Source of the DNA: Cyclobacteriaceae bacterium
GTDB lineage: Bacteria > Bacteroidota > Bacteroidia > Cytophagales > Cyclobacteriaceae
Assembly: GCA_003565295.1 (NCBI GenBank)
Contig: PXCO01000129.1
Span: 1-45,928, forward strand
Length of the DNA: 45,928 nucleotides
Direction: 5' to 3'
Within the stretch, counting starts at the first letter, position 1. The number at the start of each line of letters is the position of its first letter. Shown here piece by piece: positions 7,376 to 15,612 of this stretch. Made by a program: the position numbers and the translations under genes. The notes under the pieces were generated by a model. The model did no database searches. It had not been told where the DNA came from and saw nothing but the letters and a program-made list of their open reading frames with translations.

Positions 7376-8674
7376 TTATACCGGGAAAAACAATTCTTCC
7401 TGCTTACGCCATATGTCGTAGCCTAGTTTTCCATTGGGCAGGGATACATCATCAAATGATAATACTTGATCCTTAGGGATATCTTTGTTCAACACTGCCC
7501 CTTCGGCAAGTCCAATGGGCAGTAGCCGTTGAGCCCTTACGGTATCACTATTTTCACAAAGCCCATAGGTGGTATATTCTCCTATGCCATCTAACCTTTC
7601 CCCCTTTTTCAATGGTTTTTTTGCAGTGGCCACCACATCCACATAAGGTTTATCTTTAGGTGCAATTGCAGCATCTTGAAACAAAACAGCTCTGGCCACC
7701 GTGATGGGGATCTCAAAGTGACAAAGGTGGTAGGGGTTATAAAAACAATATAAGGGGCCTTCCCCCACCTTATAGAGGTTAAGGTAATGCTTTTGAATAG
7801 GATTATCCATAGTGCCCAATACAAATACCCCGGGAGCCGGGTCTGCCCCCACTATATAATCCACAATTCCGGGGCCATCTAGAAGTTCCTTTAAGGGGTA
7901 TTGATCCAAACAGTTTCTGATAGGAGTGCCTGCAGCTACAGTAGGCCCGTACATGCCTCTTTTAGCTACTCTCATTCCGGTGGCATTAGCCACTATCCCT
8001 TGTTCAAAACTTATTTTACTGCCATCCGCAAAAGAAGTCACCATTGATGGGTTTTGGCCCCATTTTTTGGCAAACCCCTCCTGAGTGGTGGGGTTTCTGT
8101 AAGGGTCATGTAATCCTTTTATATTTCCACAAAGTACCGGTCTCAATCCAATTTGCTGAACGAATCGGTAAAGATTGATGATCACTCCGGGCTGATCTCC
8201 ATCCGCATTGGTGAATACCACCTCATGTTGATCTGCAAGATGCTTTAAGTAAGGGCCTATGGTTCCATCTGTTTCGGCATTCATCATGATGATGTGCTTG
8301 TTGTTTTTAATGGCTCTAATCGCCACCATCGTTCCCAGGTCCACTGACCCGGTCACCTCTATAACGGCATCGATCTCCTCTGCATCACAGATTAACTCAG
8401 GGTTTTCTGTTACCACTTTTAACCCTTTACTTATAGCATCATTGGTTTCAGATAAGGTTTCACAATTTTTGAATTTTTTCCCTACCACATTTTCAAAGAG
8501 GTTCCGGGCCTTATCAGATGTCCTGTTGCTAATGGCAACCAACTCCATACCCGGGGTGAACTTCTCAATTTGTAGTGCAATGCCCTTGGCCATAAAGCCC
8601 GCGCCTACCATTCCCACTTTGACAGGGTTATTTTCTTTTTCCCTTTTTTTTAGGGCCTCGTCAATGATAATCAT
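7376..8674 (-). CDS. NAD(P)-dependent oxidoreductase with C-terminal SAF domain (COG4091-like)
   Basis: The 432-residue product opens with a Rossmann fold, GMVGAGFMAKG at about 21-31, and resembles the NAD-binding part of homoserine dehydrogenase. The middle has a distinctive conserved block (NADGDQPGVIINLYRF, NIKGLHDPYRNPTTQ). The last roughly 80 residues form a SAF-like domain (AKKPLKKGERLDGIGEYTTYG ... AVLNKDIPKDQVLSFDDV). Such proteins are often labelled predicted homoserine dehydrogenases, but their reaction is largely unknown. The start ATG overlaps the stop of the RmlC-like epimerase by 4 nt (8671-8674), so the two are translationally coupled. Pairing with a sugar-nucleotide epimerase suggests a role on an activated or modified sugar. 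From memory, such pairs occur in surface-polysaccharide loci. Confidence 0.75.
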   Translation of the reverse strand: MIIIDEALKKREKENNPVKVGMVGAGFMAKGIALQIEKFTPGMELVAISNRTSDKARNLFENVVGKKFKNCETLSETNDAISKGLKVVTENPELICDAEEIDAVIEVTGSVDLGTMVAIRAIKNNKHIIMMNAETDGTIGPYLKHLADQHEVVFTNADGDQPGVIINLYRFVQQIGLRPVLCGNIKGLHDPYRNPTTQEGFAKKWGQNPSMVTSFADGSKISFEQGIVANATGMRVAKRGMYGPTVAAGTPIRNCLDQYPLKELLDGPGIVDYIVGADPAPGVFVLGTMDNPIQKHYLNLYKVGEGPLYCFYNPYHLCHFEIPITVARAVLFQDAAIAPKDKPYVDVVATAKKPLKKGERLDGIGEYTTYGLCENSDTVRAQRLLPIGLAEGAVLNKDIPKDQVLSFDDVSLPNGKLGYDIWRKQEELFFPV

Positions 8675-9204
8675 AATGATGAAAAATATGGTTGATTATT
8701 GTCTTTGTCTGAAATTACATTTATTGGAATAGGTAATTCAAGACCGAATTGAGGGTCATCCCACTTGATCCCTCCTTCTGCTTCCGGTGTGTAAAATTCC
8801 GTCACCATATATTGGGCCACGGTATGATCTGCTAAAGTGATAAAACCATGGGCAAAGCCCTTGGGGACATAAAGCATCTTAAAATTATCAGCAGTTAGTT
8901 CTACTCCCACCCATTTTTTAAAGGTAGCCGAATCTGGTCGCAAATCCACAATGACGTCATATAAAGCACCATTGGTACACCTTACCAGTTTCACCTCTCC
9001 GTATGGAGTTCGTTGATAATGTAGTCCCCTAAAAGTTCCTTTGGTAAAATTATAGGACATGTTGCCTTGCTTCAATTCCGTTTCAAGGCCCCTGGCTTCA
9101 AATTCCTTTTTGCAGAAAATCCGTGTGAAAAACCCCCTTTTATCCGATATTTTTTCAGCATCTACGATAAAAGCCCCTTTTAATTTGGTTTCTGTGAAAA
9201 TCAT
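8671..9204 (-). CDS. dTDP-4-dehydrorhamnose 3,5-epimerase-like protein (RmlC family)
   Basis: This is a 177-residue cupin epimerase from the ATG at 9204. A longer frame would use a TTG at 9222, but MIFTETKLKGAFIV is the usual RmlC beginning. Catalytic elements are H62 in RGLHYQ and Y138 in FYTPEAEGGIKWDDP, and the VPKGFAHGF segment is at about 113-121. RmlC epimerises C3 and C5 of 4-keto-6-deoxy NDP-sugars. rmlA, rmlB and rmlD are not present here, so the nucleotide sugar could be one other than dTDP-rhamnose, as in RfbC-like epimerases of branched or deoxysugar routes. It is the first gene of a two-gene minus-strand operon with the SAF-domain oxidoreductase and is divergent from the CapD-like gene. 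The spacer is 190 nt. Confidence 0.85.
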   Translation of the reverse strand: MIFTETKLKGAFIVDAEKISDKRGFFTRIFCKKEFEARGLETELKQGNMSYNFTKGTFRGLHYQRTPYGEVKLVRCTNGALYDVIVDLRPDSATFKKWVGVELTADNFKMLYVPKGFAHGFITLADHTVAQYMVTEFYTPEAEGGIKWDDPQFGLELPIPINVISDKDNNQPYFSSL

Positions 9205-9372
9205 CTTATTGGATTTAAACAAAGTGCTGTCTGATAAAACAATCTTGAATTTAAAGGTAATTGGTTTTTGTAAGTTTTTGGCTTTTTATGGGCATTAAAT
9301 TTGAAATTCATTTTAATGGATACTAAAACATAAAAAATGTATTTGAAAAAATCCATTTAATTTATTATTTCT

Positions 9373-9380
9373 TATATTTG
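9373..9380 (+). promoter_or_regulatory. Bacteroidetes-type -7 promoter box (TATATTTG)
   Basis: TATATTTG matches the Bacteroidetes sigma-ABfr -7 consensus TAnnTTTG exactly and lies 14 nt before the ATG of the CapD-like gene. The surrounding DNA is very AT-rich. A TTG occurs at 9343-9345, but it is further upstream than the usual -33 element, so only the -7 box is supported. If real, the leader would be very short. Confidence 0.5.
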
Positions 9381-9394
9381 AAAAAATTTTTAAA

Positions 9395-10798
9395 ATGGAT
9401 ACAAAAAGTCTTTTGGAGGAAATCTGGAATTTGTCTACTTATGGTCAAGATAAATTCCTAAAAGTGAGGGAGGAATTGAAAATTAAGACTAAGGCACTTT
9501 TAAAAGCCTACCAATCCCAAGGTAGAGCCCTAGAAGATCCTTTTGCGCCTACAAGAACTAGGACCTTGAGTCTTCCAGAAAGTGAAATTGGGGATTTAAT
9601 TAGTGGTGCTGTATGCCTGGTCACTGGAGGTAGTGGTTGTGTTGGATCAACATTAGTAGAGGATTTGATTCCATTTCGGCCTGCAAAAATCATTGTGTTG
9701 GATTGGGAAATGCAAAGTTTTGGTTCCATTGATTGTGGTTCTACCGACCTTATTTTTGAGGAAGCAGATTTAAGGCAAGCTAAGCAGGTAATGGATGTTT
9801 TCAAGAAACATCGGCCTGACTTTGTATTTCACATAGCCGCTCAAAGGAACCCAGGTCTTGCGGAAAAGGAAATTGTATTGACTGTAGATACAAATATCCT
9901 GGGTACTTATAACCTCATTCTTGCATGCGAATCTACTAATTCCGTGAAAAGATGTGTGTTTTCTTCTACTGGAAAGGCAAGTCGCTATTTTACCGAAGAA
10001 ATCTATGCAGGAACCAAAAAAATATGCGAGCATCTTTTTACCACCTTCCATCGAATTGGAAGGGTTAAATATGGCATGGCAAGGTTTACCCATATATTGG
10101 ACAATAGTCTCATGAACCAATCTCTGCGGCATATGGCCATGAATGAGGACTGTGTAAAGGTTCACAGCCAATCTAAATTTGTTACGGCTCAAAACGTCGG
10201 GGAGGCTTCTAAATTATTATTAAATGCTTTATTGACCTGTGATGGGGAGGAGTGTGGTTTTCTCCTGGTAAAACACCTTGAGTGGCCGATTGAGAGTCTT
10301 GAGGTCGCCTTGTATTATATTCATCTAGAAGGTACAGGAAAGCCCATTATTTTTACCGGAAACCCCAAGGGGTATGAGGAAAAATTTTTTCGAGGCCAAT
10401 TGGATTGGAGTACCCCACACGACTTAAATTTACTGATCAATGTTTACGAAAATAAGAAGAGGAAGGTGAATCAGGAAGAAGATATCATATCCTCGAGTAT
10501 AGTTCCCGCCAAAACTAAAACAGTAGAGAAAGTTATAAGGGATTTTCAAAAAGTTGATCCTACTCCGGAAAGTTATGCTCATCTGTTATCAGGTTCATTG
10601 GAAAGTTTGTTTGCGGATTCCCTGTCAGAGGTTAATCCTATGGACACCCTCGATATCCTTAAATGGGGCACTGACAAGGATAAATTGAAACATGATGGGG
10701 CTGAAATTGACGAATTCGAAAAAATGATTGCCCTCTTTTTGAAATCCTTAGAGGCAAAAGGTTTTGTCAAAGAACATTTGGAAAAGCCCAACCACTAA
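9395..10798 (+). CDS. CapD-like NAD-dependent epimerase/dehydratase (SDR)
   Basis: The product has 467 residues. A helical N-terminal extension (1-70) precedes an extended-SDR Rossmann fold with TGGSGCVG at 77-84. The catalytic segment SST (190-192) and Y204-x-x-x-K208 (YAGTKK) is present. Overall it resembles the CapD/polysaccharide-biosynthesis family that dehydrates or epimerises UDP-sugars, but it lacks the membrane helices of full PglF/WbpM-type enzymes. The C-terminal third (about 350-467), rich in acidic residues, is unfamiliar. It is the first gene of a likely operon: the JAMM peptidase gene starts 18 nt after its stop and the sulfur-carrier/E1 fusion follows. Catalysis is plausible because the Tyr-Lys pair is intact. 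The sugar substrate, and any link to sulfur transfer, are unknown. Confidence 0.75.
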   Translation: MDTKSLLEEIWNLSTYGQDKFLKVREELKIKTKALLKAYQSQGRALEDPFAPTRTRTLSLPESEIGDLISGAVCLVTGGSGCVGSTLVEDLIPFRPAKIIVLDWEMQSFGSIDCGSTDLIFEEADLRQAKQVMDVFKKHRPDFVFHIAAQRNPGLAEKEIVLTVDTNILGTYNLILACESTNSVKRCVFSSTGKASRYFTEEIYAGTKKICEHLFTTFHRIGRVKYGMARFTHILDNSLMNQSLRHMAMNEDCVKVHSQSKFVTAQNVGEASKLLLNALLTCDGEECGFLLVKHLEWPIESLEVALYYIHLEGTGKPIIFTGNPKGYEEKFFRGQLDWSTPHDLNLLINVYENKKRKVNQEEDIISSSIVPAKTKTVEKVIRDFQKVDPTPESYAHLLSGSLESLFADSLSEVNPMDTLDILKWGTDKDKLKHDGAEIDEFEKMIALFLKSLEAKGFVKEHLEKPNH

Positions 10799-10816
10799 TT
10801 TCACCATCAGCAAACT

Positions 10817-11230
10817 GTGAAAAGCGTTACTTTACCGAAATATCAACTGCTCAAACTTAAGGAATGGGCAAAGGGAAGCAATGAAGAAATCTGTGGGTTT
10901 CTTTTTGGATATGAGAAAGCCGGTTCCTCAAGTATTGTGGAATGCAGCTTAGTAAAAAATATAGCCCCAATTAATAGGGGCAGCAGGTTCCTGATTTCCC
11001 CAGAAGATTACCTGAAGGCAGAAGAGTACAGCAACAGTAATTCACTTCAATTATTGGGGGTATTTCATTCCCATATTGGGGCATCTCCCAATCCATCTAT
11101 CACGGATGTGCAAAATTCTCTTCCTGGAATATTTTATTTGATAATTTCTATCTTTGAAAACAGTCAGTTTGAGATACAAACTTGGGAACTTCAACCTTGT
11201 GTTAAATTAGTGAAAACTATTATTAATTGA
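10817..11230 (+). CDS. JAMM/MPN+ metallopeptidase (Mec/M67 family)
   Basis: This 137-residue, single-domain zinc peptidase has the complete JAMM signature: E24 in EEICGFLFG and H84-S-H86-x7-S94-x2-D97. Bacterial relatives (Mec+ of Mycobacterium, QbsD of Pseudomonas) cleave after the Gly-Gly of ubiquitin-like sulfur carriers, either to mature them or to release cysteine from the carrier. The start is a GTG at 10817, 18 nt after the CapD-like gene. The ATG of the carrier-E1 fusion lies 2 nt after its stop, so coupling is near certain. That context makes the neighbouring protein's internal Gly-Gly the most likely substrate. It has no signal peptide and is presumably cytoplasmic. Confidence 0.88.
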   Translation: MKSVTLPKYQLLKLKEWAKGSNEEICGFLFGYEKAGSSSIVECSLVKNIAPINRGSRFLISPEDYLKAEEYSNSNSLQLLGVFHSHIGASPNPSITDVQNSLPGIFYLIISIFENSQFEIQTWELQPCVKLVKTIIN

Positions 11231-11232
11231 TT

Positions 11233-12648
11233 ATGGCAAAAGTTTTTATTCCTACACCGCTGAGAAAATTTACAGAGAAACAGTCGGAAGTAAACCTGGA
11301 CGGAAAAAATGTAGCAGAGATTTTGGAAAAATTGGTAGAAAGGTATCCCGAACTTAAGCAGTACCTTTTTACTGTAGACGGAAATATCCCTCCTTTCATC
11401 AATATTTTTGTGGGTGAGCAAGACATTAAGAATTTGCAGATGACAAATACTAGTGTGAAGGAGGACACCTTGGTGAGTATCATTCCGGCCATTGCAGGAG
11501 GTAGCGGTGAGGTTTCTTTTTCGAAGGGAGAAATGGCCCGCTACGACAGGCATATCACTATCCCGGAATTTGGTTTGGAAGGCCAGAAAAAATTGAAACA
11601 AGCAAGGGTACTTGTGGTAGGGTCAGGAGGATTGGGAAGTCCTCTACTTTTGTATTTGGCTGCCGCTGGTGTAGGGAATATCGGTATTATTGATTTCGAT
11701 AGGGTAGAAGACAGTAACCTTCACAGGCAGGTGATTTTTGGGGAAGAGGAAATCGGTATGGCTAAGGTTGAGGCTGCCCGTAAACGTCTGTTGGGATTGA
11801 ACCCCTATATCAACATCGAGGTGTACAATGAAAGGTTTACCAGCAAAAATGCCTTGGAATTGGTGGAGAAATATGACTTGGTGGCAGATGGCACGGATAA
11901 TTTCCCTACGCGCTACCTGGTGAATGACGCATGTGTGCTAAAAGGTAAAACCAATGTGTATGCTTCCATATTTCAATTTGAAGGCCAGGTTTCAGTATTT
12001 AATTTAAGGGATGAGCATGGGAAGTTCGGCCCTAATTACAGGGATCTTTATGAGATGCCACCACCTCCGGGTTTAGTTCCCAACTGCGCCGAGGGAGGGG
12101 TGCTGGGAGTTTTGCCTGGGATTATCGGAAGTATGCAAGCACTTGAAGTGATAAAAGTGATTACTGGGGTCGGTGAGCCATTAGGTGGCAAATTGTACTC
12201 TTTTGATGCGCTTTCCTTTACCTCCAGAATATTTACCTTTCACAAAAAACCTTCTAACCCCCTTAATGGTGAAAACCCCATCCAAACAGGATTGGTGGAT
12301 TATGAGGAATTCTGTGGCCTACCAAAGCAAAGTTTCAAAGAAATTACGCCTGAGGAATTTTTGAAATTAGAAGGATATGGTGAAAAGTTTCAGCTTATTG
12401 ACGTAAGAGAGCCTCATGAATATGAGTCCAATAATCTTTCTGGGGAACTCATCCCACTTGGTTCCATCATTGAAAACACCGATCTAATAAAAAAGGACAG
12501 GAAAGTGGTGCTGCATTGCAAGATGGGGGGTAGGAGTGCACAAGCCATCCATATGCTGGAACAAGAATATGGTTTCGATAACCTCTACAATTTAAAAGGA
12601 GGCATTGAAGCAGTTATGGCCTTAAAACAAAAGGAACAAGTTCTCTAA
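11233..12648 (+). CDS. Fusion: MoaD/CysO-like sulfur carrier, MoeZ-like E1 adenylyltransferase, rhodanese
   Basis: The product is 471 residues from the ATG at 11233. A TTG two codons upstream overlaps the previous stop and is less likely. Residues 1-90 are a beta-grasp ubiquitin-like carrier (KVFIPTPLRKFT ... VSIIPAIAGG), ending in Gly89-Gly90, which are internal here. Residues about 100-340 are a ThiF/MoeB-type E1: nucleotide loop GSGGLG at 130-135, the DxxxxxNLxRQ segment at 156-166, and the catalytic Cys285 in PNCAEGGVLG. The zinc CxxC pairs of MoeB are replaced (NYRDLY), as in mycobacterial MoeZ. Residues about 370-470 are a rhodanese with active-site Cys429 in HCKMGGR. The E1 should adenylate a carrier C-terminus and the rhodanese supply sulfur, giving a thiocarboxylate. 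The adjacent JAMM peptidase may free Gly-Gly from the fusion. The product of the pathway is unknown. Confidence 0.9.
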   Translation: MAKVFIPTPLRKFTEKQSEVNLDGKNVAEILEKLVERYPELKQYLFTVDGNIPPFINIFVGEQDIKNLQMTNTSVKEDTLVSIIPAIAGGSGEVSFSKGEMARYDRHITIPEFGLEGQKKLKQARVLVVGSGGLGSPLLLYLAAAGVGNIGIIDFDRVEDSNLHRQVIFGEEEIGMAKVEAARKRLLGLNPYINIEVYNERFTSKNALELVEKYDLVADGTDNFPTRYLVNDACVLKGKTNVYASIFQFEGQVSVFNLRDEHGKFGPNYRDLYEMPPPPGLVPNCAEGGVLGVLPGIIGSMQALEVIKVITGVGEPLGGKLYSFDALSFTSRIFTFHKKPSNPLNGENPIQTGLVDYEEFCGLPKQSFKEITPEEFLKLEGYGEKFQLIDVREPHEYESNNLSGELIPLGSIIENTDLIKKDRKVVLHCKMGGRSAQAIHMLEQEYGFDNLYNLKGGIEAVMALKQKEQVL

Positions 12649-12735
12649 GGGAATATATCCCAAGCTCCTAACCGAGGCATCACTCCTTTTTAGAATAGTT
12701 TGTGTTCTGCCATTTTTGGACTTGAACACAGCTAT

Positions 12736-13929
12736 TTATTTTTTAAATCTCACTTCTAGCGGATTTTCCAGGTCATTGGATATGGAATGAATTAGGGATT
12801 CATCCCCAGCTCCCTGGTGTACCAAATACCTGTAATGCCCTTCGTAGGTCTGGCCTGGGGGGATATTAAACTCCCCATCCACCATAGGTGCGTACACCCA
12901 ATAGGGCATGGTGGGATGGACCCTGATCTTTTGCGGGGGCCTGAAATTTTCTGGTGAGCTGAAAACGGTAAGACCTGCCTCTACCCCTTGCACCTCCCCG
13001 TAGGCGGTCACCCATCGTGCAGGGGTGTGGTTGGCTGACTCATTGTCATGCCCTTCACTGGTATTAACCTTCCAGGTGTTGGAAAAATGTGTAGTATCCG
13101 CATCATTCCACTCTTTACTTCCCCTAAAAGCCATTCCACCATAATGGTATTCCAGGATATGAAGCGTGTCATCACTGGTGTTCTCCTGTTTGAATTTCAG
13201 GTCAAACAGATAATTTTCTTTTACTGGATAAACGGTGATTTCCCAGTTTTCAGCCAGTACCTCTCCATGCTTAAGGCTGATGTGGCTTAACTTACTGCCT
13301 AAGGTGGCAATACCATTCCCATCCTTTACCTCCAAAATATCAACATGTGCAACGGTACCAGTTTCCTGCTGTTGGTTCCAAAAATCCACCTTTTCTCCCT
13401 TATAAAGGGTATTTACCCAGGCATTGAAAATGGCATGCTGATGCGTGTGACCTTTGGGAAAATCATCTGTAAGCACTTGGCCTCCTGGGCTATGTAAAGG
13501 GTGAATAAACCCGCTTCGTTGGTAATAATCATTGCTAACATCCGCTGGCAATACGGTTTCTTCCTGATAAAAAAGTACGGGATCCCCATTCACCTTAAAT
13601 TGATACCCCCCGTTTCCTTTTTCAATGCTCGCCTTTGCTTCGAGCTCCTTCTTCCCTTCCCTGATCTCAAAATAATGCATACCCTTCTCCAATTCCGTTA
13701 AGACGAAAATCATTTCATTATCCTGTCTAACCAAGGGGATCATTTTCCCATTAGAAATTTCCACCAAATGATAATCTTGATTATCCTGAAGCCCTACTTC
13801 ATCCTGTATGTGGACAAGGGAGAATTTCCGATTTTCATCCTCGACTTTAACTTCCAGTGTGGCAAGGGGTTTAGAGGAACAACCCACTGCAAAAAGCAAT
13901 ACGATGCAATATAGAAAGAAAGATTTCAT
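12736..13929 (-). CDS. DUF6807 (PmoA-like) lipoprotein
   Basis: This is a 397-residue lipoprotein. The signal sequence ends in a lipobox with Cys17 (FAVGC), so the protein is anchored in a periplasmic or outer-membrane leaflet. The body matches the beta-rich family annotated as DUF6807 or methane oxygenase PmoA-like. Visible features are FIHPLHSPGGQVLTDDFP and GHTHQHAIFNAW, a characteristic His-rich segment, and WNQQQETGTV. The PmoA name is a historical misnomer and no methane oxidation is implied. In Bacteroidota and planctomycetes these proteins accompany sugar-degrading loci. It is transcribed on the minus strand, downstream of the cytochrome/DUF1552/DUF1592 trio and 95 nt from the nearest member. 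It converges with the sulfur-carrier operon. Its biochemical role is unknown. Confidence 0.8.
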   Translation of the reverse strand: MKSFFLYCIVLLFAVGCSSKPLATLEVKVEDENRKFSLVHIQDEVGLQDNQDYHLVEISNGKMIPLVRQDNEMIFVLTELEKGMHYFEIREGKKELEAKASIEKGNGGYQFKVNGDPVLFYQEETVLPADVSNDYYQRSGFIHPLHSPGGQVLTDDFPKGHTHQHAIFNAWVNTLYKGEKVDFWNQQQETGTVAHVDILEVKDGNGIATLGSKLSHISLKHGEVLAENWEITVYPVKENYLFDLKFKQENTSDDTLHILEYHYGGMAFRGSKEWNDADTTHFSNTWKVNTSEGHDNESANHTPARWVTAYGEVQGVEAGLTVFSSPENFRPPQKIRVHPTMPYWVYAPMVDGEFNIPPGQTYEGHYRYLVHQGAGDESLIHSISNDLENPLEVRFKK

Positions 13930-14024
13930 GGTCAGCGTACGGGTTTAAGATAAAGTAAATCAATCCTGCCTTGGATCAATAGGCGACTGCCCTTAGGTGT
14001 GCGATAGCTTTGTTTTTTGCAAAG

Positions 14025-15545
14025 TTAGTAATTCGGACCCTCTTCCAAAATAAATGAGGTGTCACTTTTCCTTTCCTGAAGTGCTTGGATCACTTCCTTG
14101 CTAACAGGTGTACCGTAGATGTACACTTTCTTGAGATTAGGGAAATCAAGCAGGTGAAGTGCATGCCCCCCTTGCAGAGACGTAAAGGAAAGGTTGAGCT
14201 CATGTAGTTTTTCTAAATGTATCAAGTAAGGCAGCCCACTTCCATCTACGCCTGTTTTGGGGAGGTAAAGTCTTTCCAAGTTTTCCATTTTGCCTATAAA
14301 AAACAACTCATCATCCCCAATATCAGCAGAAGCTAGGCTCAGGCTGGAAAAATACCCGGCATAGGGTGCCAGTTCCAACAGCTCCCGGTTGGAAAAGGGA
14401 CTGGGCGGGAATAGCATTTTCAAACCAAAGGATTTCCCTTCGGCCTTCTCGTCCACACTAATCCTCACGTTAATTTTTTTGGCAACCTCTTCCAGTTCTT
14501 GCCTAACTTTTTCAAAGGCTTCCTTTTCCAGAGCGATGCGGTGGCGGGTGCGATTGATTTGTGGAAGCATGGCCGCCAAGGATCGGTTCAAATCACTATT
14601 TTCATCCAACTCCCCCAGTTTCAAATCTCTAGGTGCTCCCTTGGAAATCCAGAATTTGACAAGCTCGATTTCATTTTCGCTTAGCCCTGGCTTACCCTCG
14701 GGCGGCATACGGTCATCATGGTCTGGGGGTAGGAGCATTCGGACCACCATTTCACTGTCTTCCGGTTCCCCTGCCACTATAGCGGCCTTCCCACTATCTC
14801 CGGCCTTAAGTAGGGCCGCATGCGAGTTCATCAAAAGCCCACCCTTGGTTTTGTTTTCATTATGACAATTCACACATTTGGCGTCCAACATGGTAGCAAT
14901 GACATCTTCATAGAGCAGCATTTCTTCCATGGGTTTATCAGGGAGAGAAGATTTAGGGGGGAATAAAGCTTCAAGGGGTTCCGTCAAGAAATCTGCCCCA
15001 TGCGTAAGTGAACCCCCTATATGACTGGTATAGCCCAAGCTTACGGCACTGGCTACTAAAAGGCTATGGTAGATATAGGCTCCGAAGGCCAATGCCTGAA
15101 TTTCCCAAAGGTAATATACGATAGTGGCTAGACTGATGAATAATCCCGTGAGCACCCCTCCGACTAAATGATTTTTTACCATCTGCCCTGAATATTCCTC
15201 GGTAAAAAACAGTAAATAACCAGCTAATATGGCTACGAAACTGCTAAAACAGGCAAGTAATAAAAGGCTTTTGGTCAGCAAGGGGTGGCGAAATGCTACA
15301 TGAAGCTTACCCACCACTACCTGAATGACCAGTAAGAGGATCAATACTATAGGAAAATGTAAGACCAAAGGGTGAAACCTGCCGACTAAAGTGAGCAGGG
15401 GATAAGTAGCCTCTTGGTCTGTAGGTAAAACAAGGACAAGAAGGGAGAAAGCCGCTACCAATCCACCTACCAAGAGCCCCGTTTTATGCAGTGCATCTTT
15501 TTTCACCAACTTTGGGGTAGGGGGTACGCGTTTATAAACTGTCAT
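14025..15545 (-). CDS. Membrane c-type cytochrome: DUF2231 + planctomycete-type heme domain + LRR-like tail
   Basis: This is a 506-residue protein. The N-terminal half has about five transmembrane helices (starts near residues 22, 52, 92, 128 and 157) and resembles DUF2231 membrane domains (GRFHPLVLHFPIVLILL). Residues about 210-310 are a PSCyt1-type cytochrome domain with one heme site, C224xxC227H228, and the MPPEGKPGLSENE segment typical of the family. The tail (about 400-506) has leucine-rich-like repeats (LERLYLPKTGVDGSGLPYL). It probably carries electrons on the periplasmic face and partners with the DUF1552 and DUF1592 proteins upstream, which are on the same strand and closely spaced. 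The start ATG has a short cytoplasmic lead before the first helix. Confidence 0.85.
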   Translation of the reverse strand: MTVYKRVPPTPKLVKKDALHKTGLLVGGLVAAFSLLVLVLPTDQEATYPLLTLVGRFHPLVLHFPIVLILLLVIQVVVGKLHVAFRHPLLTKSLLLLACFSSFVAILAGYLLFFTEEYSGQMVKNHLVGGVLTGLFISLATIVYYLWEIQALAFGAYIYHSLLVASAVSLGYTSHIGGSLTHGADFLTEPLEALFPPKSSLPDKPMEEMLLYEDVIATMLDAKCVNCHNENKTKGGLLMNSHAALLKAGDSGKAAIVAGEPEDSEMVVRMLLPPDHDDRMPPEGKPGLSENEIELVKFWISKGAPRDLKLGELDENSDLNRSLAAMLPQINRTRHRIALEKEAFEKVRQELEEVAKKINVRISVDEKAEGKSFGLKMLFPPSPFSNRELLELAPYAGYFSSLSLASADIGDDELFFIGKMENLERLYLPKTGVDGSGLPYLIHLEKLHELNLSFTSLQGGHALHLLDFPNLKKVYIYGTPVSKEVIQALQERKSDTSFILEEGPNY

Positions 15546-15612
15546 AGGTTGTTAAGCCACCTCTTTAAATCTAGCAGGTGTATAAAATTGAATTAGCAGT
15601 TGTGAGATGGCA

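Noticed and set aside
8259-8732. 157-codon plus-strand frame with a hydrophobic, membrane-like composition
   Set aside because: It is antisense to the SAF-domain oxidoreductase and epimerase. The hydrophobic look comes from the complement of Asp/Glu/Asn-rich codons.
12649-12735. Terminator between the convergent sulfur-carrier and DUF6807 genes
   Set aside because: Only a 4-bp stem (GGGA/TCCC) without a T run was found.
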